Shown: positions 37,517-46,362 of the stretch, piece by piece
How the letters are laid out: every line of letters starts with the position of its first letter
How positions within the stretch are numbered: position 1 is the stretch's first letter
Assembly: GCA_021826695.1 (NCBI GenBank)
Contig: JAKAYS010000003.1
Location: forward strand, 1-51,965
Direction: 5' to 3'
Origin: Acidobacteriota bacterium
Lineage (GTDB): Bacteria; Acidobacteriota; Terriglobia; Terriglobales; Acidobacteriaceae
DNA length: 51,965 bases
Notes under the pieces: model-generated
What the model saw: only the letters and a program-made list of their open reading frames with translations
Told to the model about the DNA's origin: nothing
The model's database searches: none
Position numbers and translations under genes: made by a program

Positions 37517-38947
37517 TTAGAGATTTTTTGATAATTCCGTCATGTTCGCGATCATGCGAGTGGCAAATTCACTGGTACCCACCTTGGTGGCCCCCTGCAT
37601 CTGCCGCTCAAAATCGTAAGTCACGAATTTCTGCTGGATGGTCCGCTCCATGGAATTTTCGATCAGGCGCGCTGCTTCTCCCCAACCGATAAAGTCGAAG
37701 AGCATGACGCCGGACAGCATCACGGAGCCTGGGTTGATGACGTCTTTGTCCGCGTATTTGGGCGCGGTCCCGTGCGTTGCCTCAAATACCGCGTAACCGT
37801 CGCCGACGTTGGCGCCGGGCGCGATACCCAGTCCGCCTACCTGGGCTGCACAAGCGTCGGAAATATAGTCGCCATTCAGGTTCGGCGTCGCCAGCACGCT
37901 GTATTCATCGGGGCGGACGATCACTTGCTGAAAAATCGAGTCGGCAATGCGGTCGTTGACCAGCAACTTCTTCTTCCACTTCCCTTGCCCGTGGCTGGCA
38001 CCGATGCTGTCGATCACACGCTTCACTTCGGCAAAAACTTCATTGCGAAATTTCTGCGGCGCATGCTCCAGACCCGGTTCAATCAAGGCTGCATTTTGCT
38101 CGACAGAAATATTGGGATTGGTTGCCAGATTGCCAAGTATCCAGCTTTCGCGCTCGGTGACGATGGCGTCGCGGAACTCATTCACCGCGACCTCATAACC
38201 CCACTCGCGAAATGCGCCTTCAGTGAATTTTTGAATGTTGCCCTTGTGCATCAACGTGACCGACTTGCGGCCATGCTTCAGCGCAAACTCGATGGCAACA
38301 CGCACCAGCCGTTTTGTGCCGGTAATGGAAATCGGCTTGATGCCGATGCCGGAATCCTCGCGGATCTTTTTCTTGGTTCCCGCCAGCATTTCATTATTCA
38401 GAAAGTCGAGGACCTTTTTCTGTTCTGGAGTTCCCTGCTTGAACTCGATACCCGCGTACACATCTTCCGTGTTCTCGCGGAAGATGACGATGTCCAGCTT
38501 TTCCGGATGCTTCACCGGGCTGGGCACTCCCTGGTAGTAGCGCACCGGGCGAATACAGGAATACAGATCGAGCGTCTGGCGCAGCGTCACGTTGAGCGAG
38601 CGAATACCGCCGCCGACAGGCGTCGTCAGCGGACCTTTGATAGAGACGCGCAGGTCGCGCGCGGCCTGGATGGTGTCGTCCGGCAGCCAGTTCTGGAAAC
38701 GCGCATAGGCCTTTTCACCAGCAAAGATTTCAAACCACTTCACCGAGCGCTTGCCGCCGTAAGCCTTCTCGACGGCTGCATCGAACACACGCTGCGAAGC
38801 GCGCCAGATGTCGCGACCGGTGCCGTCGCCTTCAATGTAAGGGATGATGGGGTTGTCGGGTACTTGGTACGTTCCGTTGGAGTATTGAATCGGCTCGCCG
38901 TCTTTCGGTAGGGCAACGCCGCTGTAACTTGCCTGCATCGAGTGCAT
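37517..38947 (-). CDS. icd: Isocitrate dehydrogenase (NADP type)
   Basis: The enzyme converts isocitrate to 2-oxoglutarate. The 476-residue protein has [20 protein letters not shown], with the isocitrate-binding Ser/Asn pair, [28 protein letters not shown], the metal-binding [16 protein letters not shown] and [13 protein letters not shown]. The adenine-site region after this suggests NADP, but that needs structural comparison. It is longer than E. coli Icd mainly at the N-terminus and in [19 protein letters not shown]. It leads the icd-mdh operon. Confidence 0.95.
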   Translation of the reverse strand: MHSMQASYSGVALPKDGEPIQYSNGTYQVPDNPIIPYIEGDGTGRDIWRASQRVFDAAVEKAYGGKRSVKWFEIFAGEKAYARFQNWLPDDTIQAARDLRVSIKGPLTTPVGGGIRSLNVTLRQTLDLYSCIRPVRYYQGVPSPVKHPEKLDIVIFRENTEDVYAGIEFKQGTPEQKKVLDFLNNEMLAGTKKKIREDSGIGIKPISITGTKRLVRVAIEFALKHGRKSVTLMHKGNIQKFTEGAFREWGYEVAVNEFRDAIVTERESWILGNLATNPNISVEQNAALIEPGLEHAPQKFRNEVFAEVKRVIDSIGASHGQGKWKKKLLVNDRIADSIFQQVIVRPDEYSVLATPNLNGDYISDACAAQVGGLGIAPGANVGDGYAVFEATHGTAPKYADKDVINPGSVMLSGVMLFDFIGWGEAARLIENSMERTIQQKFVTYDFERQMQGATKVGTSEFATRMIANMTELSKNL

Positions 38948-39118
38948 TCTCCAGTCCGAATTGTGTCACCCTACAGGCTAACATTCCGTTTCCCTCACCG
39001 GCAAAACCGCATGGATGCAATGCAGCATGGATTGTGTTGATCGAAAAAATAGTAGGATAGTGAGTGCGGTATTTCTCTGGGAGCTTGCAGCAAAATGCCG
39101 CCGGATTAGGACATTCAG

Positions 39119-40036
39119 ATGCGCATGGTCAGTCGTCACGTCCACCCTCGCGTAATCCGCCATTTCCATTTTGGATGGGCCGTGATGACAGCTCTTCTGC
39201 TTTCCCTCTGGGTGCCGCATTGCCGCGCGCAATACGCAGCCGACCAGCCTGTGGGCGGAACAGCGCAAACGGGCCTGCCCCCCTATTTGAAGCAGGCTGG
39301 AATCGCACAAAATCTGAACCATAAGTTGCCTCTTACCGCGCAATTTATTGACTCTACCGGCAAAACCGTTTCTCTCGGCCAATATTTTGGAAGCCGACCC
39401 GTCGTGCTGGCGGAGGTCTACTTCAGTTGCGGCATGTTATGCCCGCAGGTGCTGCACGGAGCCGCCGACTCTCTGAAACAAACCGGGCTAAAGGCTGGCA
39501 AGGATTACGATGTGCTGGTTGCGAGCTTCGATCCGCAGGACACACCGCAGCAGGCCGTCGAAGCTAAACAACATTTTCTCAACTGGCTCGGCGACCCATC
39601 CGCGGCCTCCGGCGTGCATTTCCTGACCGGCGCGCAGCCTTCCATCGATGCGTTAACAACCGCTACGGGATTTCACTATGTTCGCGTGCCGGGCCCCGAT
39701 GGCAAACTGGACCAGTTCGCGCATTCCAGCGTCATCATGGTGGCAACACCAGACGGTCGCCTGTCAAAGTATTTTTCCGGAATTGAATACGCGCCACGCG
39801 ATCTGCGGCTCGCCATGGTCGAGGCATCGGACCACAAGATCGGCACCGCAACCGACCTTTTCCTGCTCTACTGCTGCAATTACAATCCGACATCCGGCAA
39901 ATACACGGTCGCCATTCTGCGTGTCCTTGGATTGGCAGGCTTCGTTACCATTTTGATCGTCATCGGCATGTTCTATCTGCTCACTCGCAAACCCACAGGC
40001 CGTAAATTTCCACCTTCTTCGCCCACTGCCGCGTAA
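39119..40036 (+). CDS. SCO1/SenC-like thioredoxin-fold protein
   Basis: The 305-residue exported protein has a signal segment (about 20-38), a thioredoxin-like domain (about 75-240) with the copper-binding CGMLCPQ pair and downstream His in FAHSSVIM, and a C-terminal membrane helix (265-288). SCO proteins deliver copper to cytochrome c oxidase or act as thiol redox proteins. No oxidase genes are nearby, and the C-terminal anchor differs from the usual N-terminal one. It converges on the DUF3565 gene. Confidence 0.88.
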   Translation: MRMVSRHVHPRVIRHFHFGWAVMTALLLSLWVPHCRAQYAADQPVGGTAQTGLPPYLKQAGIAQNLNHKLPLTAQFIDSTGKTVSLGQYFGSRPVVLAEVYFSCGMLCPQVLHGAADSLKQTGLKAGKDYDVLVASFDPQDTPQQAVEAKQHFLNWLGDPSAASGVHFLTGAQPSIDALTTATGFHYVRVPGPDGKLDQFAHSSVIMVATPDGRLSKYFSGIEYAPRDLRLAMVEASDHKIGTATDLFLLYCCNYNPTSGKYTVAILRVLGLAGFVTILIVIGMFYLLTRKPTGRKFPPSSPTAA

Positions 40037-40047
40037 GTCGCATGGGT

Positions 40048-40251
40048 TCAGGCTTCCTCGCCGCATTTGCGACACGGCATCATCCTACCAAGATGATCCT
40101 TGCGACCTTCCACGCTGATTACCCACGGCCGCAGCAGCCACGGAGGATTGTGCCGGACGTGTTGCGCATGTCCGCACGATAGCTCGGCGACCCAGTCCGC
40201 GTGCTCGTCCTGGTGATAACCGATAATCTTTCGTAATGGCTGCTTACTCAT
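40048..40251 (-). CDS. DUF3565 small protein
   Basis: The 67-residue protein begins MSKQPLRKIIGYHQDE and contains WVAELSCGHAQHVRHNPPW and the terminal CRKCGEE, the pattern of DUF3565. Cys and His residues (CGH, CRKC) suggest a bound zinc. ATG 40251 is chosen because the conserved part begins there. Function is unknown. It is head-to-head with the YhiN gene 69 bases away. Confidence 0.85.
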   Translation of the reverse strand: MSKQPLRKIIGYHQDEHADWVAELSCGHAQHVRHNPPWLLRPWVISVEGRKDHLGRMMPCRKCGEEA

Positions 40252-40320
40252 GCTGTGAATAAGACTACTGGGTGTGCGCGGCGGGGCATAATATAAGCAG
40301 GCCATCGACAACTCTTCCCA

Positions 40321-41493
40321 GTGATTCAAACTTTTGACGTTCTCATTCTCGGAGCTGGCGCCGCCGGTTTAATGTGTGCCATCGAAGCCGGGAAACACGG
40401 CAAGCGGGTCGCGCTGCTCGAACACGCGGACCGCATTGGGAAAAAGATCCTGATCTCTGGCGGTGGACGCTGCAACTTTACCAACCTTCATTGCCGACCG
40501 GAAAACTTTCTGTCGGCAAATCCACACTTCTGCAAATCCGCGCTGGCGCGCTACACGCCAGAGGATTTTCTGGCGCTGGTGACGAAGCACAACATTCCGT
40601 ACCACGAGAAAACGCTGGGTCAACTGTTCTGTGATCGTTCTGCGCGCGATATTGTGTCGATGCTGAAAGAGGAATGCCGTCAGGCTGACGTGCAAATTTT
40701 TCTGAATGCACAGGTGCAGGAAGTCCGCCACATTGCAGGCTTTCACGTCTTGACACAGAGCGCAGAATTCTCCGCCCCGGCCCTGGTGGTCGCGACTGGC
40801 GGCCTGTCGATTCCAAAAATGGGCGCGACCTCTTTGGGCTATCGACTCGCAAGGCAGTTTGGTATTGAAGTGCGCGATTGTCGCCCCGCGCTGGTTCCGC
40901 TTCTCTTTGCCAAAGAAGACCTAGAACGCTACGCCGACCTGGCAGGAGTCTCGGCGGACGTTATCGTGAGTTGCGCTACGCAAAGCTTTCGCGAGAAGCT
41001 GTTGCTCACGCATCGTGGTTTGAGCGGCCCTGCGATTCTGCAAATTTCTTCTTACTGGAAAATTGGCGACTCGTTAGAGATCGACCTGGCGCCAGAGCAG
41101 CAATGGACCGAGTTTCTGCGCCATCCCAAAACGCCACGTGACATTCCGACAGCAAAAAACACGCTACGCAACGTACTTCCCCATCGACTTGCAGAACGAT
41201 GGCTGGCGTTGCATCCGCCTACAGGCTGGACGAATCACTCACTTGATCTCTGGGAAGAGCAGCTCCATCGCTGGGAAATCCATCCCGTAGGCACGGAAGG
41301 CTATGAGAAAGCAGAAGTCACCGCGGGCGGTGTCGATACCGACGAGCTATCGGCCAGAACCATGGAAAGCCGCAAGGTGCGTGGCCTCTTTTTTATTGGA
41401 GAAGTGGTCGATGTGACCGGACATCTTGGCGGATTTAATTTTCAGTGGGCCTGGGCTTCAGGCCATGCTGCCGGACAAGCTCTTGCGAGTTGA
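40321..41493 (+). CDS. YhiN/HI0933-family flavoprotein
   Basis: The 390-residue protein has the FAD-binding VLILGAGAAGLMCAIEAGK (residues 6-24), the signature SGGGRCNFTN, LVVATGGLSIPKMGATSLG, and the closing GEVVDVTGHLGGFNFQWAWASG. Members are NAD(P)H-dependent oxidoreductases; a related enzyme (BaiN) acts on bile acids in gut bacteria, which is not expected here. The start is GTG 40321, directly at the conserved start of the FAD fold. The physiological substrate is unknown. Confidence 0.92.
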   Translation: MIQTFDVLILGAGAAGLMCAIEAGKHGKRVALLEHADRIGKKILISGGGRCNFTNLHCRPENFLSANPHFCKSALARYTPEDFLALVTKHNIPYHEKTLGQLFCDRSARDIVSMLKEECRQADVQIFLNAQVQEVRHIAGFHVLTQSAEFSAPALVVATGGLSIPKMGATSLGYRLARQFGIEVRDCRPALVPLLFAKEDLERYADLAGVSADVIVSCATQSFREKLLLTHRGLSGPAILQISSYWKIGDSLEIDLAPEQQWTEFLRHPKTPRDIPTAKNTLRNVLPHRLAERWLALHPPTGWTNHSLDLWEEQLHRWEIHPVGTEGYEKAEVTAGGVDTDELSARTMESRKVRGLFFIGEVVDVTGHLGGFNFQWAWASGHAAGQALAS

Positions 41494-41521
41494 CCGGCAG
41501 CAAAGCTAGAAACAACCGCGG

Positions 41522-42952
41522 TTAAAACTTGTTCCAAAGGAACTGATTGTAGACATCGTGGTGGTACTGCACCTCAGGCGCCTTCACAAAAGTGCCCAAC
41601 AAACGTGGACAGCGATCCGCCGACCCCTGCTTCAAGTCCGCATAGCGGCCCTTCACATCGGCGCCAAGCAATGTAGTCGTCCACTCGGAAGCGCGAAAGT
41701 TTTCAAGCGCCGTGTAAATATTGTCCGGCAGGTAGCGTTCCGCCTGGCGAAGGTTCTTGATCTTCGCAGTCGAACCATGGATCCCAGCTTTGAAGATGGA
41801 ATACAGCACGAGATACGGATTCGCATCCGGGCTTACGGACCGGACCTCGATGCGAGAGCTCTTTTCATTTCCAATCGGCACCCGCACCATGGAGCCGCGG
41901 TCCGTGGCCGACGTTTTGATCTGGTTCGGCGCTTCAAAGTGAGGATCGAGTCGCCGATAGGCATTCACGCTGGCATTCAGTAGCAGGCACAGATCGTTGC
42001 CGTGGGTCAAAATGCGGTCGCTGAACGACCATGCAAACTTGCTCAGCTTTTCTTCGCCCTTGGGGTCCCAAAAAAGATTTTTTCCTTTTTTGCTGATGGA
42101 AACGTTCGTGTGCATCCCACTTCCGTTGACGCCAACCACCGGCTTCGGCAGAAAGGAAGCGGTCAGGCCCATTCTGGTGGCAACCTGGCGGCAGACCAGT
42201 TTATAAAGCTGGATCTGGTCGGCAGCCGCCACAACCTCGCCATAGCTGTAGTTGATTTCAAACTGCGACGGCGCAACCTCCGGATGGTCTTTTTCATTCT
42301 CAAAACCCATGGCCCGCTGCACTTCCGCCGTGGTATCGATGAACGTCCGCAACGGGTCGCCCGGCAAAGAATGGTAATATCCGCCAGTATTGACGTATTC
42401 AAACGATCCTGTCTCGTGATACCGCCGTTCCGCGTCTGTGCCCTGGAAAAGAAATCCTTCAATCTCGTTTGCGGCGTTCAGCGTGTAACCTTCCTGGTCG
42501 TATTGTTCCTGCGCAAACTGCTTCAGTACGCCACGTATGTCGGCAGAATAAAATTTTCCGTTCTTATCGATCACTTCTCCAAACACCAGCACCTTGCCGC
42601 TGCCAAAAAAGTCCGCAGGCGCCCAGTAGAAGGCGCTCCAGTCAAGGCCAAGGCGTAGATCGCTTTCGCGCTGCGCCGTAAACCCGCGTATAGATGAACC
42701 ATCGAAGGTCAGATTGTCCCAGCTCTTTACGAGAAACTTCTTGTCGTAGTCGAGCATGTGCAGGCGGCCTTCGAGATCGCTGAACAGGACGGTGACCGCC
42801 TTGATGCGCTTTTCATCCGTCAGGTATTTCAGCCGCTCTTCTTGAATGGTGTGTGCAGCTACACGGTTCTTTCTCTGCTCTTTGGCTTGCAGGTTCAACT
42901 GCTCCAGCTCTTCGTATGAGAGCGCCAGGAAGTCGCGAAGTTCGATGGACAT
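41522..42952 (-). CDS. glnA: Glutamine synthetase, type I
   Basis: The enzyme makes glutamine from glutamate, ammonia and ATP. The 476-residue protein has DLEGRLHMLDY, TFDGSSIRGF, NEIEGFLFQ, VNGSGMHTNVSI, the ATP-binding region NQIKTSATDRGSMVRVP and RIEVRSVSPDANPYL. The C-terminal region (RYLPDNIYTALENF) aligns with the GSI-alpha pattern and lacks the adenylylated Tyr motif of GSI-beta, so regulation by adenylylation is unlikely. AAGGAG just before ATG 42952 fixes the start. It is divergent from a LysR regulator, which might control it. Confidence 0.95.
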   Translation of the reverse strand: MSIELRDFLALSYEELEQLNLQAKEQRKNRVAAHTIQEERLKYLTDEKRIKAVTVLFSDLEGRLHMLDYDKKFLVKSWDNLTFDGSSIRGFTAQRESDLRLGLDWSAFYWAPADFFGSGKVLVFGEVIDKNGKFYSADIRGVLKQFAQEQYDQEGYTLNAANEIEGFLFQGTDAERRYHETGSFEYVNTGGYYHSLPGDPLRTFIDTTAEVQRAMGFENEKDHPEVAPSQFEINYSYGEVVAAADQIQLYKLVCRQVATRMGLTASFLPKPVVGVNGSGMHTNVSISKKGKNLFWDPKGEEKLSKFAWSFSDRILTHGNDLCLLLNASVNAYRRLDPHFEAPNQIKTSATDRGSMVRVPIGNEKSSRIEVRSVSPDANPYLVLYSIFKAGIHGSTAKIKNLRQAERYLPDNIYTALENFRASEWTTTLLGADVKGRYADLKQGSADRCPRLLGTFVKAPEVQYHHDVYNQFLWNKF

Positions 42953-43154
42953 GAATCTCCTTGAGATGCGGTACACGGCCCCTTCAATTCGCTGAGTGCA
43001 ATCAGTTTGTGCTGAGGCCGGTGGGTGCGTGGAAATGAATTGCTTTCCCTCACCTTACGCGATACGGCCTTCCACGTAAACTACGATAGATTTCCTTTAT
43101 TCTACGAATAGCTTTTTTTTATGCCGTCCAGCCGTTAGCATTACGGAAACAGCG

Positions 43155-44078
43155 ATGGACTTCGAACAACTCAAGGCATTTGTCGAGGTGGCCCGGAACG
43201 CGAGCTTTTCTCGTGCCGCGGAGAAGTTGTTTCGTACTCAGCCAGCAATCTCCGCGCAAATTCGCTCGCTGGAAGAGGATGTGGGCGCGCGACTGTTCGA
43301 CCGCACCGGCGGACGCGTCACGCTGACCGCCGGAGGAAAGCTGTTCCTGCAATATGCGGAAGAATGTTTGCAGGCCCGTCGTAATATCGTGCGCGCATTG
43401 GCGGAAATGACCCGCACGCCACGTGGCGAACTGGTGGTCAGTGCCAATGAAGCCACCTGCCTCTACATTTTGCCGCAAGTCTTCGCGCAGTTTAAAAGAA
43501 AATATCCCCGCGTGTCTGTGTCCATCGCGCGCAACGAGCGATCGCGAACCTTGGAGGCCGTGATGGCCCAGGAGGTAGACTTCGGTGTCACCGCGCAGCC
43601 GGTAAATGATCCTCGCCTGACCATTGTTCCGGTGCATCAGGATGAAATGGTCGTGATTACTCCGACTGGTCATCCGCTGGCGGCAAAGCGAAGTACGCAG
43701 CTAGCTCAGGTCGCCGCGTTTCCACTGATCCTTCCCAAGCAGGGGCGCACGCGAGATGCCATCGATCAACTGTTTTCCGCTCGACAACTGAAACCGGAAA
43801 TTTCCATGGAACTGGAGTCGAGCGAACTCATCAAGCGCTTCACGGCTGCGGGCGTGGGCGTAGGCATTCTTGCTCGTTCCAACACGGCCGCGGAGTTTGC
43901 AGCGGGGCTGTTGGGCGTGGTTGAACTGGAGGACGTGCGGATCGCGCGAGACCTGGTCCTGGTGTACCGCAAAGACAAATCTTTGAGCCGCGCCGCACAG
44001 GCCTTTATTGAAATTATGCAGACGAGCGTGGGCCTGCCACGTAGTAGTGTTGCCGCGAAAAACACCGTGCGGAGCTGA
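43155..44078 (+). CDS. LysR-family transcriptional regulator
   Basis: The 307-residue regulator has the winged helix-turn-helix (1-62: FVEVARNASFSRAAEKLF, TQPAISAQIRSLEEDVGARLFDR) and a two-lobed effector domain (about 90-295). It starts 202 bases from the divergent glutamine synthetase start and precedes TSUP and SemiSWEET genes. Nitrogen or sulfur signals are both possible; no effector can be named. Confidence 0.94.
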   Translation: MDFEQLKAFVEVARNASFSRAAEKLFRTQPAISAQIRSLEEDVGARLFDRTGGRVTLTAGGKLFLQYAEECLQARRNIVRALAEMTRTPRGELVVSANEATCLYILPQVFAQFKRKYPRVSVSIARNERSRTLEAVMAQEVDFGVTAQPVNDPRLTIVPVHQDEMVVITPTGHPLAAKRSTQLAQVAAFPLILPKQGRTRDAIDQLFSARQLKPEISMELESSELIKRFTAAGVGVGILARSNTAAEFAAGLLGVVELEDVRIARDLVLVYRKDKSLSRAAQAFIEIMQTSVGLPRSSVAAKNTVRS

Positions 44079-44113
44079 CAGAACTTGGACCTCGCAAGCT
44101 ACAATCGCTAAGA

Positions 44114-44908
44114 ATGCTGTCGTTGCATACACTTCGCTCCGCATGGCTGGCGGCCGCTGCCTTCTTTGCAGGAGGCATCAATGCCATTGCTGGCGGCGGT
44201 TCGCTGCTTTCCTTCCCAGCTCTGCTCCAGGCGGGCATTCTGCCGGTGCAGGCCAATGCGACCAATTCCGTTGCCCTGATGCCGGGGCAGTTCGCATCCG
44301 CTGCCGCCTACCGGCGCGAACTACAGAGGCATCGTTCTCTGCTGGTTTCTCTGTTGCTTGCCGCTTTCACAGGCGGCCTGCTGGGAGCGCGTTTGCTGCT
44401 GGCAACGCGGCAGGAGCAATTTCTGCATCTTGTGCCCTGGCTCTTGCTTACAGCAACCATGCTCTTTGCCGGCGGACCACCGTTACAACAACGTCTGACC
44501 CAGAAACTGACAGCACCCGACGTACCCCATCCCTCTGGCCTGCGCCCGCTGGCGCGCATTTTGTTACCCATTGGCATTTTTGCCATTTGCCTATATGTCG
44601 GCTTTTTTAGGGCCGGTTCCGGCCTGATGATCATGGGGGTATTGAGTTTCGCAGGAATCGAAAGCGTGCATGAAATCAATGCGCTGAAGACGGCAATCAT
44701 CAGCGTGTCGAGCATCGTGGCTACCGTCACCTTCCTCTTCTATGGCGCTGTGCTCTGGCACTATGGGCTGCTCATGATGCTTGCCGCCGGCATCGGCGGC
44801 TATGCCAGCGCTCGCGTCGCTCGCAGGCATAAACCTCGCGGCATTCGCATGGCGATCATCGCGATGGGCTGCGTAGTCACCTTGTACTATTTCTGGAAAG
44901 TGTATTGA
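44114..44908 (+). CDS. TauE/SafE (TSUP) family anion exporter
   Basis: The 264-residue membrane protein has seven or eight hydrophobic helices and the family's two repeated halves, with AFFAGGINAIAGGGSLLSFPALL near the N-terminus and GFFRAGSGLMIMGVL in the second half. TSUP proteins move sulfite, sulfonates or other organic anions. It starts 35 bases after the LysR gene and overlaps SemiSWEET by one base, so regulator and transporters form a probable operon. Confidence 0.9.
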   Translation: MLSLHTLRSAWLAAAAFFAGGINAIAGGGSLLSFPALLQAGILPVQANATNSVALMPGQFASAAAYRRELQRHRSLLVSLLLAAFTGGLLGARLLLATRQEQFLHLVPWLLLTATMLFAGGPPLQQRLTQKLTAPDVPHPSGLRPLARILLPIGIFAICLYVGFFRAGSGLMIMGVLSFAGIESVHEINALKTAIISVSSIVATVTFLFYGAVLWHYGLLMMLAAGIGGYASARVARRHKPRGIRMAIIAMGCVVTLYYFWKVY

Positions 44909-45216
44909 TGTCGAATCTAGCGACTGTCGCCGCTGCAACTTCTCTCGTGCTACCGCCACAATTAGTTGAACTCGTTGGCTCAATTGCGGCGGTCTGCACC
45001 ACCGCTTCCCTGATACCGCAACTTGTGCGCGTCTGGCAGCGAAAAAGCGCCCATGATATTTCTCTGGGGATGTTCACCACGTTCTCGATCGGCATACTGC
45101 TCTGGATGATTTACGGCTTTCTGCTTGCGTCGCGCCCGATGGAAGTAGCCAATGCAGTGACGTTGATTTTTTCATTGACGATTCTTGTATTGAAGCTGCG
45201 CTACGACCGCAGATAG
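44908..45216 (+). CDS. SemiSWEET-type sugar transporter
   Basis: The 102-residue protein has three transmembrane helices and the PQ-loop motif SLIPQLVRVWQRKSAHDIS, the size and pattern of bacterial SemiSWEETs, which dimerise to carry mono- or disaccharides. Its ATG overlaps the TSUP stop (TGATG), indicating translational coupling. The link between a sugar carrier and an anion exporter is unusual and unexplained. Confidence 0.92.
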   Translation: MSNLATVAAATSLVLPPQLVELVGSIAAVCTTASLIPQLVRVWQRKSAHDISLGMFTTFSIGILLWMIYGFLLASRPMEVANAVTLIFSLTILVLKLRYDRR

Positions 45217-45264
45217 CAGACCCTCCCGGAGCACAACCGTCCAGATCGGAGTAAAAACTAAAGT

Positions 45265-45717
45265 ATGAGTCACGAAGGTATCCGTTTTGTTTCGGAAAAC
45301 GAAGCCAGCAAAGCTACAGCGCAACAGCAGGAACTCCCGCGCGGGGCCATCGATCCACAGCGCGTGCGCGTCAACAAAACGGAAGGCACCGGCGTGGAGA
45401 TCGACTGGAAAGACGGCCATGCGAGCCATTGGACATTCGCCTGGCTACGCGATGCCTGTCCTTGCGCAACGTGCATCGAAGAGCGCGAAGTGAGTGGACT
45501 CGAACCGGGCCAACCGAAACCGCAACCTCCCACAGCGCTGCCGATGTTTAAAGCGCCCGTGCGCCCAAAGGAAGTGCGTCCGGTCGGACGCTACGCCATC
45601 AGCTTTGACTGGAACGACGGTCACACCAGCGGGATTTACTCCTGGCACTACCTGCGGTCCATGTGCCAGTGCGAAACATGCAGGACCGAGGCCGCTAGAT
45701 CTGCCGCAAAATCCTGA
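45265..45717 (+). CDS. DUF971 (GBBH-like N-terminal) protein
   Basis: The 150-residue protein has the paired blocks VEIDWKDGHASHWTFAWLRDACPCATC and FDWNDGHTSGIYSWHYLRSMCQCETC. Their four cysteines and Trp/Leu/Arg pattern are diagnostic for DUF971, a zinc-binding domain found alone or at the start of butyrobetaine hydroxylases. Stand-alone forms are often linked to iron-sulfur or redox proteins, without a settled function. Its 3' end overlaps the LOG gene tail to tail by 23 bases. Confidence 0.9.
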   Translation: MSHEGIRFVSENEASKATAQQQELPRGAIDPQRVRVNKTEGTGVEIDWKDGHASHWTFAWLRDACPCATCIEEREVSGLEPGQPKPQPPTALPMFKAPVRPKEVRPVGRYAISFDWNDGHTSGIYSWHYLRSMCQCETCRTEAARSAAKS

Positions 45718-46243
45718 GTATTTCCGTTACGCTGGAGGCACGCAAAGCAAACTGGCGGTTCGCCGACTTCAGAAAACCCTCCTGCACGGCGCGGTCGAGC
45801 ATCGCGAAAAACGGCTGCCAGTAATCCGCAATATCGAGCAGGACAATCGGCTTTCGATGCAATCCGAGCTGTGCCCAGCCCAGTACCTCGCACAGTTCGT
45901 CCAGCGTGCCGTAACCGCCTGGCAATGCGACAAAAGCGTCTGCCATCTCTGCCATCTGGTACTTGCGCTCATGCATACTGGCGACGACATGCAGCTCGGT
46001 CAGGCCGCGATGCGCCACTTCCCGGTCCACCAGTTGCTGCGGAATCACGCCGATCGCCCGACCTCCAGCGGCCAACACTGCGTCGGCGACAGCGCCCATC
46101 AGCCCAACATGCGCGCCGCCATAGACCAGCCGGAATCCAGAGTCGGCCAGCGAACTACCCAACTCCTCCGCGGCTGCGCGATATTCCGGACGGAATCCAT
46201 CGGCGGAACCACAATATACACAGACAGTTTTTTGTTTCGGCAT
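45695..46243 (-). CDS. LOG-family protein (cytokinin riboside phosphoribohydrolase-like)
   Basis: The 182-residue protein has VCVYCGSADG, the nucleotide-fold GGAHVGLMGAVADA, the Arg in HERKYQM and PGGYGTLDEL, the full TIGR00730/LOG signature. Family members hydrolyse nucleoside 5'-monophosphates at the glycosidic bond, and bacterial forms act on AMP or cytokinin ribotides. ATG 46243 is chosen where conserved sequence begins. It is convergent with the DUF971 gene and divergent from pcrA. Confidence 0.93.
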   Translation of the reverse strand: MPKQKTVCVYCGSADGFRPEYRAAAEELGSSLADSGFRLVYGGAHVGLMGAVADAVLAAGGRAIGVIPQQLVDREVAHRGLTELHVVASMHERKYQMAEMADAFVALPGGYGTLDELCEVLGWAQLGLHRKPIVLLDIADYWQPFFAMLDRAVQEGFLKSANRQFALRASSVTEILRILRQI

Positions 46244-46362
46244 GTACTCAGCAGGATAACGCGAGAATCGCAACCTTTTCCGCACGATACACTGGAGTGT
46301 TCGCGCAAGTGCGCAGGCTTCAATTGAAAAGTTTGCGCGCAACCGCAGGAGTTTTCCCTTTC

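Noticed and set aside
37772-38911. 379-codon plus-strand frame
   Set aside because: Antisense to icd; no recognisable protein features.
45871-46362. N-terminal extension of PcrA
   Set aside because: It overlaps the LOG gene antisense and has no helicase-like sequence; GTG 46363 follows an AGGAG.
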